Shown here: positions 33,898 to 42,462 of the stretch, piece by piece | Layout of the letters: each line of letters begins with the position of its first letter | Position numbering within the stretch: the first letter of the stretch is position 1 | Assembly: GCF_002838065.1 (NCBI RefSeq) | Contig: NZ_PIZU01000004.1 | Span: 151,760-215,759, forward strand | Length of the DNA: 64,000 bases | Source: Mycobacterium hubeiense | GTDB lineage: Bacteria; Actinomycetota; Actinomycetes; Mycobacteriales; Mycobacteriaceae | Direction: 5' to 3' | Notes under the pieces: generated by a model | Databases searched by the model: none | What the model saw: only the letters and a program-made list of their open reading frames with translations | What the model was told of the DNA's origin: nothing | Position numbers and translations under genes: made by a program

Positions 33898-35562
33898 ATG
33901 AGCCTCGCGGAGTTCGACGAGGCCGGGGTGTTCGAGCCGGCCGACGTCCACGTGGCGCGTCGGCTCACCGCGCTGGCCAAGGACTCCGACGAGAGCGTGG
34001 CGCTGGCGGTCGCGTTTGCGGTGCGGGCGTTGCGGGGCGGGTCGGTGTGCGTGGATCTGCGGTCGGTCGCCGAACAGGTCGGGATGCCGGAGCTGCCGTG
34101 GCCGTCGCCGGACGACTGGCTGACGGCCGTGCGGGCAAGCACACTGGCCGACAAGCAGGTGCTCCGGCTATTCGATGACCTGCTGTATCTCGACCGGTAT
34201 TGGCGCGAAGAGGAGCAGGTGTGCGGCGACGTGCTGACGCTGCTGTCGTCGTCGCTTCCCGGTGCGGTGCCGAGCCTGGAGCGGCTGTTTCCGGCGGGCT
34301 GGGAGGAGCAGCGCGAGGCGGCGGATGTGGCGCTGTCGCAATCGCTTACGGTGCTGACGGGCGGGCCCGGCACCGGCAAGACGACGACGGTGGCCCGGCT
34401 GCTGGCGTTGTTGGCGGAGCAGGCGTCGTTGGAGGGCAGGCCGCCGCTGCGGATTGCGTTGGCGGCGCCAACGGGTAAGGCGGCGGCGCGGCTACTGGAG
34501 GCGGTGCAGCTGGAGGTGGACAAGCTCGACGCGGTGGACCGCGACCGGCTGCCGGAGTTGAGCGCGTCGACCTTGCATCGGTTGTTGCGGACGCGGCCGG
34601 ACAACTCGTCGCGGTTTCGGCACCATCGGGAGAACCGGTTGCCGCACGACGTGATCGTGGTGGACGAGACGTCGATGGTGTCGCTGACGTTGATGGCGCG
34701 GCTGCTGGAGGCGGTGCGGCCGGACAGCCGGTTACTGCTCGTCGGCGACGCGGATCAGCTGGCGTCGGTGGAGGCGGGCGCGGTGCTGGCCGATCTGGTC
34801 GACGGCCTGGGTGCACGCAAAGATGTGCGGATAGCGGCGCTGGCGACGTCGCATCGGTTCGGCGAGTCGATCGGGGCGTTGGCGTCGGCGATTCGCGACG
34901 GCGACGCCGATCGGGTGGTCGAGGTGTTGCGCGCCGGCGGTGAGCACATCGAGTGGCTCGAGGTCGACGATCCGGGCGAGCAGTTGCGCAAAGTTCTTGT
35001 GCCGCAGGCGATGCGGCTGCGAGAGGCGGCGATTCTAGGAGACGCGGCGGCGGCGTTGGCGACGCTGGAGGAGCATCGGCTGCTGTGCGCGCATCGGCGT
35101 GGGCCGTACGGCGTGCGGTATTGGAATCGGCAAGTGGAGCGATGGCTGACGGACGCGACGGGTGAGCCGATCTGGTCGGACTGGTACGCGGGCCGGCCGG
35201 TGTTGGTGACGGCGAACGACTACGGGCTGGGGCTGTACAACGGTGACACGGGCGTGGCGATCGTCAGGGATAACGCGTTGAGCGTCGTCGTCGGCACGCT
35301 CGAGTTCGCCACCAGCAGGCTGGCCGACGTCGAGACCATGCATGCGATGACGATCCACAAGAGCCAGGGCAGCCAGGCCGACGAGGTGACAGTGCTTCTG
35401 CCGCCTGAGGATTCGCGGTTGCTGACGCGAGAGTTGTTCTATACGGCGGTGACTCGCGCGAAGGAGCGGGTGCGGGTGGTGGGGTCCGAGGCTGCGCTGC
35501 GGATGGCGATCGACCGGCGGGTGGTGCGGGCGAGCGGCCTGCGGCAGCGGCTGCAGGCCTAG
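33898..35562 (+). CDS. recD: Exonuclease V subunit RecD
   Basis: A 554-residue superfamily 1B helicase. Walker A is TGGPGTGKTTTVARLL (about 155-170), Walker B VDETSMVSLTLM near 256, then GDADQLASVEAGAVL and the C-terminal motif MTIHKSQGSQADEV near 485. The N-terminal 100 residues match the RecD interaction domain that binds RecC. It is the fast 5'-3' motor of RecBCD. The ATG at 33898 gives the family start MSLAEFDEAG; an in-frame extension into recB is not favoured. Confidence 0.95.
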   Translation: MSLAEFDEAGVFEPADVHVARRLTALAKDSDESVALAVAFAVRALRGGSVCVDLRSVAEQVGMPELPWPSPDDWLTAVRASTLADKQVLRLFDDLLYLDRYWREEEQVCGDVLTLLSSSLPGAVPSLERLFPAGWEEQREAADVALSQSLTVLTGGPGTGKTTTVARLLALLAEQASLEGRPPLRIALAAPTGKAAARLLEAVQLEVDKLDAVDRDRLPELSASTLHRLLRTRPDNSSRFRHHRENRLPHDVIVVDETSMVSLTLMARLLEAVRPDSRLLLVGDADQLASVEAGAVLADLVDGLGARKDVRIAALATSHRFGESIGALASAIRDGDADRVVEVLRAGGEHIEWLEVDDPGEQLRKVLVPQAMRLREAAILGDAAAALATLEEHRLLCAHRRGPYGVRYWNRQVERWLTDATGEPIWSDWYAGRPVLVTANDYGLGLYNGDTGVAIVRDNALSVVVGTLEFATSRLADVETMHAMTIHKSQGSQADEVTVLLPPEDSRLLTRELFYTAVTRAKERVRVVGSEAALRMAIDRRVVRASGLRQRLQA

Positions 35563-35601
35563 CTGGGTGCGGCGATGCCGTCGGCCATATGTCGCTCACG
35601 C

Positions 35602-35666
35602 GCGTCAGCAAGAGTTGACGCAGTTTCCAAGGACATGGCGTCGGGCCGCGTCAGCAGAAGCTGACG
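35602..35666. terminator. Two tandem hairpins after recD
   Basis: GCGTCA at 35602-35607 pairs with TGACGC at 35616-35621, and CGTCAGC at 35649-35655 pairs with GCTGACG at 35660-35666 around an AGAA tetraloop. Both start CGCGTCAGCA, so they look like duplicates. They lie between the converging recD and a small membrane gene, as expected for a terminator. Confidence 0.55.
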
Positions 35667-35685
35667 GCCGAGCGGCGAGACGGCC

Positions 35686-35898
35686 TCAGCAGACCGTGCC
35701 GGCGATGATTGCAGCGGAGATGAGGCCGATGATGAACGCCACGGTCGGCTGCCCCATCAAGATGAATGCCACCACGCCGACAATCCCCGAGATGGCGATC
35801 AGCACCAAGAGGATGCTTTGCAGCGACGAGGTATGCGCAGTCGCCCGCGGCGGGACGACGTGCGGGTGGTCCAACGGACCCTCCTGTGCACCAACCAT
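35686..35898 (-). CDS. Small two-helix membrane protein
   Basis: A 70-residue protein with two predicted transmembrane helices, IAISGIVGVVAFILMG (about 34-49) and TVAFIIGLISAAIIAG (about 52-67), and a polar N-terminus. The ATG at 35896-35898 is preferred because AAAGG lies 9 nt upstream; an ATG at 35907 abuts that site. No family was recognised. It is on the opposite strand from recD and the next ligase gene, and so is expressed alone. Confidence 0.6.
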   Translation of the reverse strand: MVGAQEGPLDHPHVVPPRATAHTSSLQSILLVLIAISGIVGVVAFILMGQPTVAFIIGLISAAIIAGTVC

Positions 35899-36193
35899 TG
35901 GACCCATCCTTTCGCTGTGACAGCGCACACACTATAGCCCGGCAGTGAGCCGCACCACAGCAGGATCGGCGGTCGGTGCCGCCGATGATCGGCCCGCACT
36001 GTACCGTCGTACGAGGTTGACTCCCCAGCCTTCCGGACACGTCCCGGCGGCGATCTGAACACCCCGCCGGCAGGGCTCGGCCCTCGGACGTAAGCCGCCA
36101 GATTCAGGTTGTGCTTTCGGCCGATGGAGCGGCCGGAATCCCGGCACAACACCGACCAGAGCCGCGCGGTTGCGCCGGAGCCAGGGGATTGTC

Positions 36194-37927
36194 GTGAGCC
36201 GATTTACCGAGACCATGTACGCCAATGCCCGTTGGACCATGAAGGGCATGGTCACCGGCGAACCCGACGCCCCGATGCGCCACACCTGGGCCGAGGTCCA
36301 CCAGCGCGCCCGCCAGGTGGCCGGTGGCCTGGCCGCAGCGGGCGTCGGGCATGGTGACGCCGTCGCGGTGCTGGCCGGCGCCCCCGTCGAGATCGCCCCC
36401 ACTGCGCAGGGCATTTGGATGCGCGGCGCCAGCCTGACCATGCTGCACCAGCCCACCCCGCGCACCGACCTGCAGCGATGGGCCGAGGAGACCACCGCCG
36501 TCATCGACATGATCGACGCCCGCGCGGTCGTCGTCTCCGACCCGTTCATGGCCGCGGCCCCGCTATTGACCCAGCTCGGCATGACGGTGCTGACCGCCGA
36601 ACAGCTCCTCGCGGGCGACCCGGTGGACCCCATCGACACCGACGACCACGACGTCGCGCTGATGCAGCTGACCTCCGGGTCGACGGGCTCGCCCAAGGCG
36701 GTTCGGATCACGCACGCCAACATCGTCGCGAACGCCGAGGCGATGATGGTCGGCTGCGATTTCGACCTGGACGCCGACGTGATCGTGAGCTGGCTGCCGT
36801 GCTTCCACGACATGGGTATGACGGGTTATCTGGCCGTGCCGATGTATGTCGGCGCCGAGCTCGTCAAGGTCACGCCGATGGACTTCATGCGGGATACGTT
36901 GTTGTGGGCCAAGCTGATTGACAAGTACAAGGGCACCATGACGGCCGCGCCGAACTTTGCCTACAACGTGTTCGCCAAGCGGCTGCGCAGGCAGGCCACG
37001 CCTGGCCAGTTCGACCTGTCGTCGCTGCGGTGGGCGCTCTCGGGCGCCGAGCAGGTCGATCCCGACGACGTCGAGGACCTGATCGACGCCGGCACGCCGT
37101 TCGGGCTCAAGCCCGAGGCGATCATCCCCGCCTATGGGATGGCCGAGACGACGGTGGCGGTGTCGTTCTCCGAGTGCGGCGGCGGCATGGTCGTCGACGA
37201 GGTGGACGCCGACCTGCTCGCCGTGCTGCACCGCGCGGTGCCGGCCACCAGGGGCCACACCCGGCGGCTGGTGTCGCTGGGCCGGCCGCTGCAGGGCCTC
37301 GAGATCCGCGTCGTCGACGAGGACGGCGCGGTGCTGCCCGCCCGCGGCGTCGGGGTGATCGAGGTGCGCGGTGATCCGGTGACGCACGGCTACACGACGA
37401 GCGCCGGCTTCGTCGCCGCGCGGGACGAGCAGGGCTGGTACGACACCGGCGACCTCGGCTACCTCACCGACGACGGCAACATCGTGGTGTGCGGCCGGGT
37501 CAAGGACGTCATCATCATGGCCGGCCGCAACATCTACCCCACCGACATCGAACGCGCCGCGGCCCGCGTCGACGGTGTGCGGCCGGGGTGCGCGGTGGCG
37601 GTGCGATTGGACGCCGGGCACTCGCGGGAAACGTTCGCGGTCGCGGTGGAATCCAAGGAGTTTGACGATCACGACGAGGTGCGCATGCCGGTGGCCTGGC
37701 TGACCTCGGCGCGGCTGAGGGTGTGGAGTTCGGCCCAGGCGTCGGTGGTGGGGTCGTTGGCGGCCGCTTGCAGGTCGGCGTCGAGAAGGTCGAGCATGGG
37801 GACGCCGGCCATTTCGGCGGCGACGACGGCGCCGGCGAAGTGTTCTTCGTCGAGCCGGCCGGGCTGGGTGCGGAAAAAGTCAAGGGCGCCAACGTATTCG
37901 CCGGCGACGACGACGGGCATGGCGTAG
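36194..37927 (+). CDS. Fatty-acid AMP/CoA ligase with a lost C-terminus
   Basis: An ANL-superfamily adenylating enzyme of the FadD type. The P-loop [12 protein letters not shown] lies near residue 160, the A5-like AYGMAETTV near 313, and [14 protein letters not shown] with [20 protein letters not shown] (A7-A8) near 415-450. The GTG at 36194 has AGGGG 6 nt upstream. After about residue 495 (nt 37680) the family sequence stops and the frame continues for 82 codons through the antisense of the GAF gene. The C-terminal lid with the catalytic Lys (SGKxxR) is missing, so adenylation and transfer should be impaired. Probably a disrupted gene; the total length looks normal only by chance. Confidence 0.75.
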   Translation: MSRFTETMYANARWTMKGMVTGEPDAPMRHTWAEVHQRARQVAGGLAAAGVGHGDAVAVLAGAPVEIAPTAQGIWMRGASLTMLHQPTPRTDLQRWAEETTAVIDMIDARAVVVSDPFMAAAPLLTQLGMTVLTAEQLLAGDPVDPIDTDDHDVALMQLTSGSTGSPKAVRITHANIVANAEAMMVGCDFDLDADVIVSWLPCFHDMGMTGYLAVPMYVGAELVKVTPMDFMRDTLLWAKLIDKYKGTMTAAPNFAYNVFAKRLRRQATPGQFDLSSLRWALSGAEQVDPDDVEDLIDAGTPFGLKPEAIIPAYGMAETTVAVSFSECGGGMVVDEVDADLLAVLHRAVPATRGHTRRLVSLGRPLQGLEIRVVDEDGAVLPARGVGVIEVRGDPVTHGYTTSAGFVAARDEQGWYDTGDLGYLTDDGNIVVCGRVKDVIIMAGRNIYPTDIERAAARVDGVRPGCAVAVRLDAGHSRETFAVAVESKEFDDHDEVRMPVAWLTSARLRVWSSAQASVVGSLAAACRSASRRSSMGTPAISAATTAPAKCSSSSRPGWVRKKSRAPTYSPATTTGMA

Positions 37928-38256
37928 ACGCCGCGGATCTGGAGGTCGAGCATGGCCGGGCCGTAGACGGGCCAGCGGTGCTCGTCGGGGGCGGCGAGGT
38001 CGACGACGAGGACGGGCGCGCGATGCGTGACGGAGTCGAGGCAGGGGCCTTCGCCGAGGGTGAATTGCAGTTCGTCGTAGGCCCGGGCGGGGGCGCCGCT
38101 GGAGCCGAGGGTGCCGGTGTTGGCGCCGTCGAAGACGAGGGAGATGGCCGCGGCGTCGATATCGAAGAGCATCACGCAGGCCTCGCAGAGACGGTCGGCG
38201 GCGTCTACCCCGCGGCGGCCGTCGACCGCCGCGAGCAGCTGTTCGTGGATCGCCAC
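37669..38256 (-). CDS. GAF-domain regulator lacking its ANTAR domain
   Basis: A 195-residue protein with a GAF sensor domain (about 10-165; [48 protein letters not shown]). The remaining sequence up to EVSQATGM matches the linker that normally leads into an RNA-binding ANTAR antiterminator domain, but it ends after four more residues at the junction with the ligase gene. It should therefore not act as an antiterminator. It overlaps the ligase frame by 259 nt on the other strand and diverges from the FIST gene with a 98-bp gap. Confidence 0.8.
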   Translation of the reverse strand: MAIHEQLLAAVDGRRGVDAADRLCEACVMLFDIDAAAISLVFDGANTGTLGSSGAPARAYDELQFTLGEGPCLDSVTHRAPVLVVDLAAPDEHRWPVYGPAMLDLQIRGVYAMPVVVAGEYVGALDFFRTQPGRLDEEHFAGAVVAAEMAGVPMLDLLDADLQAAANDPTTDAWAELHTLSRAEVSQATGMRTSS

Positions 38257-38354
38257 ATCTACCCGAACAGGAACCGGGCCGTTGGCGAGGTCATGTCTTC
38301 ACTCTTCTCTCTTCAAAGCGGTTTGGCGAGCGTGGCGGGGGGCATCATGGATAT

Positions 38355-39509
38355 ATGCGGATCGGGGTGGGAATCTCCACCGCAGCCGACGCGTGGAAGG
38401 CCGCGGCGGAGGCCACCGCGCACGCGCGCGACGAACTCGCGGGCGAGGCGCCGTCGCTGGCTGTGCTGCTGGCGTCGCGATCGCACGGCGATGAGGCGGC
38501 GGACCTTCTCGAGGCGGTCCAGGAGACGGCCGAGCCGCCGGCGCTGATCGGGTGTGTCGCGCAGGCGATCGTCGCGGGTCGTCATGAGCTCGAGGACGAG
38601 TCCGCGGTGGCGGTGTGGTTGGCGTCCGCGCTGCCCGCCGAGACGTTCCACCTGGACTTCGTCCGCACCGGATCGGGTGCCCTGCTGACTGGTTACCGGT
38701 TCGACAGGACCGCGAACGATCTATACCTGCTGCTGCCGGACCCGTACACATTTCCGTCGAACCTGCTCATCGAGCACCTCAACAGCGACCTGCCGGGAAC
38801 GACCGTGGTGGGCGGCGTGGTCAGCGGCGGGTTGGCCCCGGGCGACACCAGGCTGTTCTGCGACCGCAACGTGCTGCACTCGGGCCTGGTCGGAGTGCAT
38901 TTGCCCGGCGCACACACGGTCCCGATCGTGTCGCAGGGGTGCCGGCCGATCGGTAATCCGTACATCGTCACGGGGTCGTCGGGCGCGGTGATCACCGAGC
39001 TGGGCGGCCGGCCACCGCTACTGCGGCTGCGGGAGATCGTCGAGGGGATGCCGCGCGAGGAGCAGAAACTGGTGAACGAGGGCCTGCAGATCGGGATCGT
39101 CGTCGACGAGCACCTGGCGGCTCCGGGCCAGGGCGACTTCATGATTCGTGGACTGCTCGGCGCTGACCCGTCGTCCGGGGCGATCGAGATCGGCGAGGCC
39201 GTCGAGGTCGGTGCGACGGTGCAGTTCCAGGTCCGGGACGCGGCGGCGGCCGACAAGGATCTGTGTCTGGCGGTGCAGCGGGCGGTCGCGGGGCTGCCCG
39301 GGCGGCCGGTGGGTGCGTTGTTGTTCACCTGCAACGGGCGGGGACGCCGCATGTTCGGGGTCGCCGATCACGATGCGTCGACGATCGAGGAGATGCTCGG
39401 CGATATCCCCCTGGCCGGCTTCTTCGCGGCAGGGGAGATAGGGCCGATCGGGGGCCGCAACGCGCTGCACGGGTTTACCGCGTCGATGGTGCTGTTCGTC
39501 GACTCGTGA
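38355..39509 (+). CDS. FIST-domain sensory protein
   Basis: A 384-residue protein with FIST_N (about 20-200; [39 protein letters not shown]) and FIST_C (about 215-370; [48 protein letters not shown]). The length and context (two genes from recD) suggest the counterpart of M. tuberculosis Rv0628c. FIST domains are thought to bind small ligands such as amino acids in signalling proteins, but this one has no output domain. It is transcribed away from the GAF gene, with which it may form a sensor pair. Confidence 0.86.
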   Translation: MRIGVGISTAADAWKAAAEATAHARDELAGEAPSLAVLLASRSHGDEAADLLEAVQETAEPPALIGCVAQAIVAGRHELEDESAVAVWLASALPAETFHLDFVRTGSGALLTGYRFDRTANDLYLLLPDPYTFPSNLLIEHLNSDLPGTTVVGGVVSGGLAPGDTRLFCDRNVLHSGLVGVHLPGAHTVPIVSQGCRPIGNPYIVTGSSGAVITELGGRPPLLRLREIVEGMPREEQKLVNEGLQIGIVVDEHLAAPGQGDFMIRGLLGADPSSGAIEIGEAVEVGATVQFQVRDAAAADKDLCLAVQRAVAGLPGRPVGALLFTCNGRGRRMFGVADHDASTIEEMLGDIPLAGFFAAGEIGPIGGRNALHGFTASMVLFVDS

Positions 39510-39523
39510 GCCTTCGGGGCTCG

Positions 39524-39587
39524 CGTTGAGATTGCGTTGACGGCTGTGGCGGCCGCGAAATCACGACCCTTGGCGCAATCTCAAACG
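39524..39587. repeat. Hairpin element A (GAGATTGCG stem)
   Basis: CGTTGAGATTGCG at 39524-39536 pairs with CGCAATCTCAAACG at 39574-39587 (one bulge). The loop holds GGCTGTG and CGAAATCACGACCC, which recur in the neighbouring element at 39612 although the stems have different sequences. Confidence 0.7.
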
Positions 39588-39611
39588 ACGCCGGCGGCAT
39601 GTACCCGGATG

Positions 39612-39703
39612 CGCTCCCCGCGTCGAGATCGACCTCATGGCTGTGGATTCGGCCTTTGCCCCCGAAATCACGACCCCTCATGTCGATCTCGACGCGGGGA
39701 GCG
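39612..39703. repeat. Hairpin element B (22-bp perfect stem)
   Basis: Positions 39612-39633 pair perfectly with 39682-39703 (22 bp, starting CGCTCCCCGCG). The 48-nt loop includes TGGCTGTGGATTCGG and CCGAAATCACGACCC, which can form an inner stem and match the loop of element A. The pair lies between the converging FIST gene and the small membrane gene, so a terminator function is possible. Confidence 0.75.
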
Positions 39704-39751
39704 GACGCGCGACTATCCCGAGGAAGCGCGAATGGCCGAACCGCCGGCCGG

Positions 39752-40105
39752 TCACCACAAGAAGGCGATGGCCGCCGCGGCGAAGGACAGCACGCCAACG
39801 GAGACGAACACTGGACGCGGCACCGGGTTGCCCGTGCGCTTCTGCCGCACGGAGCCCATGCCGAGCAGCCCGCCGAGCATCACCAGAAGGACGAGTTTGA
39901 CGACGATCTTCGGGTAGTTCAGCTCGATGCCCGCGGGCCATGGCGCCGCCAACGCCAGACCCGTGATCAGCGAGAGCAGCAACCCGTAATCCATGATGCG
40001 GGTGGTGCGGAACCGTTTCGCCGCGGCCTCGGCGGCCCATGCGCCAAAGGTGACGGCGAAACCGATGACGTGAAACAGTACAACTACGTTGCGTAGTAGT
40101 TCCAT
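39752..40105 (-). CDS. Four-helix membrane protein, unknown function
   Basis: A 117-residue protein with four predicted transmembrane helices (about 2-24, 40-58, 67-85 and 97-116). Sequence such as VVLFHVIGFAVTFGAWAAE and PKIVVKLVLLVMLGGLLGMG resembles small mycobacterial DUF2269-like integral proteins, but no family is certain. The first codons carry an inverted repeat (ACTACG-TTG-CGTAGT, about 40083-40097 on the plus strand) that may be coincidental. It is transcribed divergently from the next oxidoreductase gene, 56 bp away. Confidence 0.7.
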   Translation of the reverse strand: MELLRNVVVLFHVIGFAVTFGAWAAEAAAKRFRTTRIMDYGLLLSLITGLALAAPWPAGIELNYPKIVVKLVLLVMLGGLLGMGSVRQKRTGNPVPRPVFVSVGVLSFAAAAIAFLW

Positions 40106-40161
40106 GGGTAGAGACTACGACAGCGCGGCCCGGGCGGCCAGGCCCGGCGTAGGGTTCCACC

Positions 40162-41178
40162 GTGCGCGTCGATGCGATGACGACTCCGCAGCCACTGGAC
40201 AAGACCGGCGATCTCGCCCGCCGTGTGCAGGCCGCGGGCTTCTCGGGCCTGCTGTTCACCGAGACGGGCCGGACCGCGTATCTCAATGCCGCGGTGGCAT
40301 CACAGGCCGCGCCGGGTCTGGAGCTGTTGACCGGTGTGGCAGTGGCGTTTCCGCGCAGTCCGTTCGTCACCGCGGCGACGGCGTGGGAGTTGCAGGAGGC
40401 GACGGGCGGCAAGTTCCGGCTGGGGCTTGGCACGCAGGTGCGCACACATGTGGTGCGGCGCTACGGCGCGACGTTTGATCGTCCGGGTCCGCGGCTGCGG
40501 GATTATGTGCGGGCGGTGAAGGCGTGCTTCGCCGCGTTCCGGACGGGAAAGCTGGATCACCACGGCGATTTCTACGACCTCGACTTCATCACGCCGCAGT
40601 GGAGCGCGGGGCCGATCGATGCACCGGATCCCAAAGTCGATGTGGCGGCGGTGAATCCGTGGATGCTGCGGATGGCGGGCGAAGTTGCGGATGGAGTGCA
40701 TGTGCATCCGCTCGGCGAGCCGGGCTACATCACGCGTCACGTGATGCCGAATGTGGCTGAGGGAGCGGCGAAGTCGGGGCGCTCGCTGTCGGACATCGCG
40801 GTGATTGTGCCGGTGATGACGATCGTGGGTGACAGCGACGAGGAACGGCACAACGAGCGGGAGCTGGTGCGTACCAGCATGAGCTTCTACGGCAGCACGC
40901 CGAACTACGCGTTCATTTGGGACGAGGCGGGGTTCCAGGGGACGACTGCCCGTATCCGCGAGAAGCAGAAGGTCGGTGACTTCAAGGGAATGGCGGCCCA
41001 AATCACCGACGAGCACATCGCGATGTTTGCGACAGAATCGACATGGGACGGCTTGGCGGACGCACTGGCGGAGAAGTACGGCGGAATCGCCACGCGCATC
41101 GTGCTTTACAACGCGTTGACAGACCCCGAACGCGTCGAGCGATACGGTACTGTGGCACAAGAGCTATCGAGTCGGTGA
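40162..41178 (+). CDS. LLM-class F420-dependent oxidoreductase
   Basis: A 338-residue luciferase-like monooxygenase-fold protein of the mycobacterial F420 family. Blocks include GFSGLLFTETGRTAYLNAAV, LTGVAVAFPRSPFVTAATAW, FRLGLGTQVRTHVVRRYG and VDVAAVNPWMLRMAGEVADG, all characteristic of this class. Such enzymes use F420 (or FMN) to reduce or oxidise diverse substrates. TAGGGT lies 6 nt before the GTG, as for a leaderless transcript. The substrate cannot be predicted. Confidence 0.88.
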   Translation: MRVDAMTTPQPLDKTGDLARRVQAAGFSGLLFTETGRTAYLNAAVASQAAPGLELLTGVAVAFPRSPFVTAATAWELQEATGGKFRLGLGTQVRTHVVRRYGATFDRPGPRLRDYVRAVKACFAAFRTGKLDHHGDFYDLDFITPQWSAGPIDAPDPKVDVAAVNPWMLRMAGEVADGVHVHPLGEPGYITRHVMPNVAEGAAKSGRSLSDIAVIVPVMTIVGDSDEERHNERELVRTSMSFYGSTPNYAFIWDEAGFQGTTARIREKQKVGDFKGMAAQITDEHIAMFATESTWDGLADALAEKYGGIATRIVLYNALTDPERVERYGTVAQELSSR

Positions 41179-41197
41179 CCGCATCGAAACGGACGCA

Positions 41198-41443
41198 ATG
41201 GTCGCGCCAACACGGCATTTCGCAGCCATTTCGTCGTTTTCGACGCAGCGCGGCGGCCAGGCCGTCGACACGGCGGCGGTCGCCGCGGCGCTGCCCGAAC
41301 GGACGAGCGGGAGCGACATCCGCGAGGTCGTCCGCCGCGCGGTGCTGGCGAGCGACGAAGGAAGCGTCAGCACGGCAACGCTATTGGCCGAGCTCGGCAG
41401 CGGGCGGTACCGGGCCGAGGTCCCAGCGGGGATGTACCTCTGA
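41198..41443 (+). pseudogene. Fragment of an AAA+ ATPase C-terminus
   Basis: An 81-codon frame whose second half (ALPERTSGSDIREVVRRAVL, then ASDEGSVSTATLLAE and GRYRAEVPAGMYL) resembles the C-terminal small domain of AAA+ ATPases. Walker A and B are absent and there is no upstream coding sequence to hold them; the preceding gene ends 20 bp before. It is best read as a remnant left by deletion. A functional small protein is possible but less likely. Confidence 0.5.
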
Positions 41444-41504
41444 CGACTGGCGGCTATGGCCGCTTAACGCTGGATAACTGTCGAATGGATGCGCGCGCCA
41501 GCGT

Positions 41505-41510
41505 TAGGGT
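41505..41510 (+). promoter_or_regulatory. -10 box TAGGGT of a leaderless transcript
   Basis: TAGGGT ends 7 nt before the GTG at 41518. In mycobacteria a TANNNT box at this distance puts the transcription start on the start codon. Confidence 0.5.
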
Positions 41511-41517
41511 GGTCGAC

Positions 41518-41889
41518 GTGGAGTCTGGGGATCTCGAACCACGCGTCAGCGCTCTTGAGGAGCAAGTGCGGGATCTGGCCGGCCGAGTCCGGGCAACTGA
41601 GCAGGACGCGGCGGCCGCTCGGGTTCTCGCCGGCGCCGCCGACCGTGACGTCAGCGAGTTCCGCGGGGAAATCCGCGAGTTCCGCAAAGCCACCACTGCG
41701 AGTTTCAATGCCCTTCGGCAGGACTTCGTCGACCTACGGCAGGACTTCGTCGACCTCCGTACGCACGTCGACATCGGCTTCACCGAGATGCGCGGGAAGT
41801 TCGACGTCATGGCCGCCGGACAAGAACAGATCGTCGACCTTCTTCAGACGATGATCACCGATCAAGGGCGTGACGACGCCGCCGAGTAG
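41518..41889 (+). CDS. Coiled-coil protein
   Basis: A 123-residue, almost wholly helical protein. The sequence ESGDLEPRVSALEEQVRDLA, then GEIREFRKATTASFNAL and a 7-residue repeat RQDFVDL-RQDFVDL gives a long heptad coiled coil, followed by DIGFTEMRGKFDVMAAGQEQ. The GTG at 41518 is chosen because a TANNNT box lies 7 nt upstream and the family usually starts here. Related coiled-coil proteins recur beside toxin-antitoxin and defence genes in mycobacteria; no function is known. Confidence 0.65.
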   Translation: MESGDLEPRVSALEEQVRDLAGRVRATEQDAAAARVLAGAADRDVSEFRGEIREFRKATTASFNALRQDFVDLRQDFVDLRTHVDIGFTEMRGKFDVMAAGQEQIVDLLQTMITDQGRDDAAE

Positions 41890-42059
41890 TGCGCATGGCA
41901 GGTTGATTGCTCACACCTGGCGCGAGTGATCAACCAGCTAAACCAGAGAACCCCCCACCGATCGACGGCATTGCCACAGTGAGGCACCGCGTCTCGGCCG
42001 TCCGATGTGATCGCCGTTGCGCGTAGTCTGCACACACCTGTGGCGAGAGGAGGCGGGCG

Positions 42060-42455
42060 GTGTGCGACCTTGCAAACTTGCCCCGCGGTCTGCTGACCCT
42101 CGAGCAGTGGGACGCTCTTGAACTCGACCCGACGCGACGGTGGGAGCTCAGCGAGGGCACTCTCATCATGCAGCGCCCCGCCCGGGTCCAGGCGGCCGAC
42201 GTCGTGCTGGTCGTCGAGATCGTGTCACCGGGCTCACGCGGAACAGACCACGTCATGAAGTCGCATGAGTACGCCAAGGCGGGCATCGAGAACTACTGGA
42301 TCGTCGATCCGGACGCACCGCCAGATGATCGCTTTCTCGCCTATCGCCTCGACGGCGACGCCTATCAACGCACCGCTGCGCTCGATGGAGGCACGATCCG
42401 GGTAAGCGAGCCGGCCGAGATGGAATTCGCGATCGATGTGTTGACCGGCACTTAG
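42060..42455 (+). CDS. Uma2-family (DUF820) endonuclease, internally deleted
   Basis: A 131-residue protein related to Uma2, a PD-(D/E)XK fold family usually about 190 residues long. The N-terminal part (LLTLEQWDALELDPTRRWEL, EGTLIM) and C-terminal part (ADVVLVVEIVSPGS, HEYAKAGIENYWIVDP) are normal, but they are joined directly near residue 40, removing about 55 residues that include the conserved VPDVVV Asp. The frame is kept, but nuclease activity is unlikely. AGAGGAGG lies 7 nt before the GTG. Its stop is 7 bp from the convergent jetD stop. Confidence 0.72.
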   Translation: MCDLANLPRGLLTLEQWDALELDPTRRWELSEGTLIMQRPARVQAADVVLVVEIVSPGSRGTDHVMKSHEYAKAGIENYWIVDPDAPPDDRFLAYRLDGDAYQRTAALDGGTIRVSEPAEMEFAIDVLTGT

Positions 42456-42462
42456 GCCTGAG

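Noticed and set aside
40083-40097. Inverted repeat ACTACG-TTG-CGTAGT as a further copy of the GTAGTGCACTAC operator
   Set aside because: It lacks the central TGCA and has a 3-bp spacer; it also lies within the first codons of a gene, so it was not counted in the regulon.
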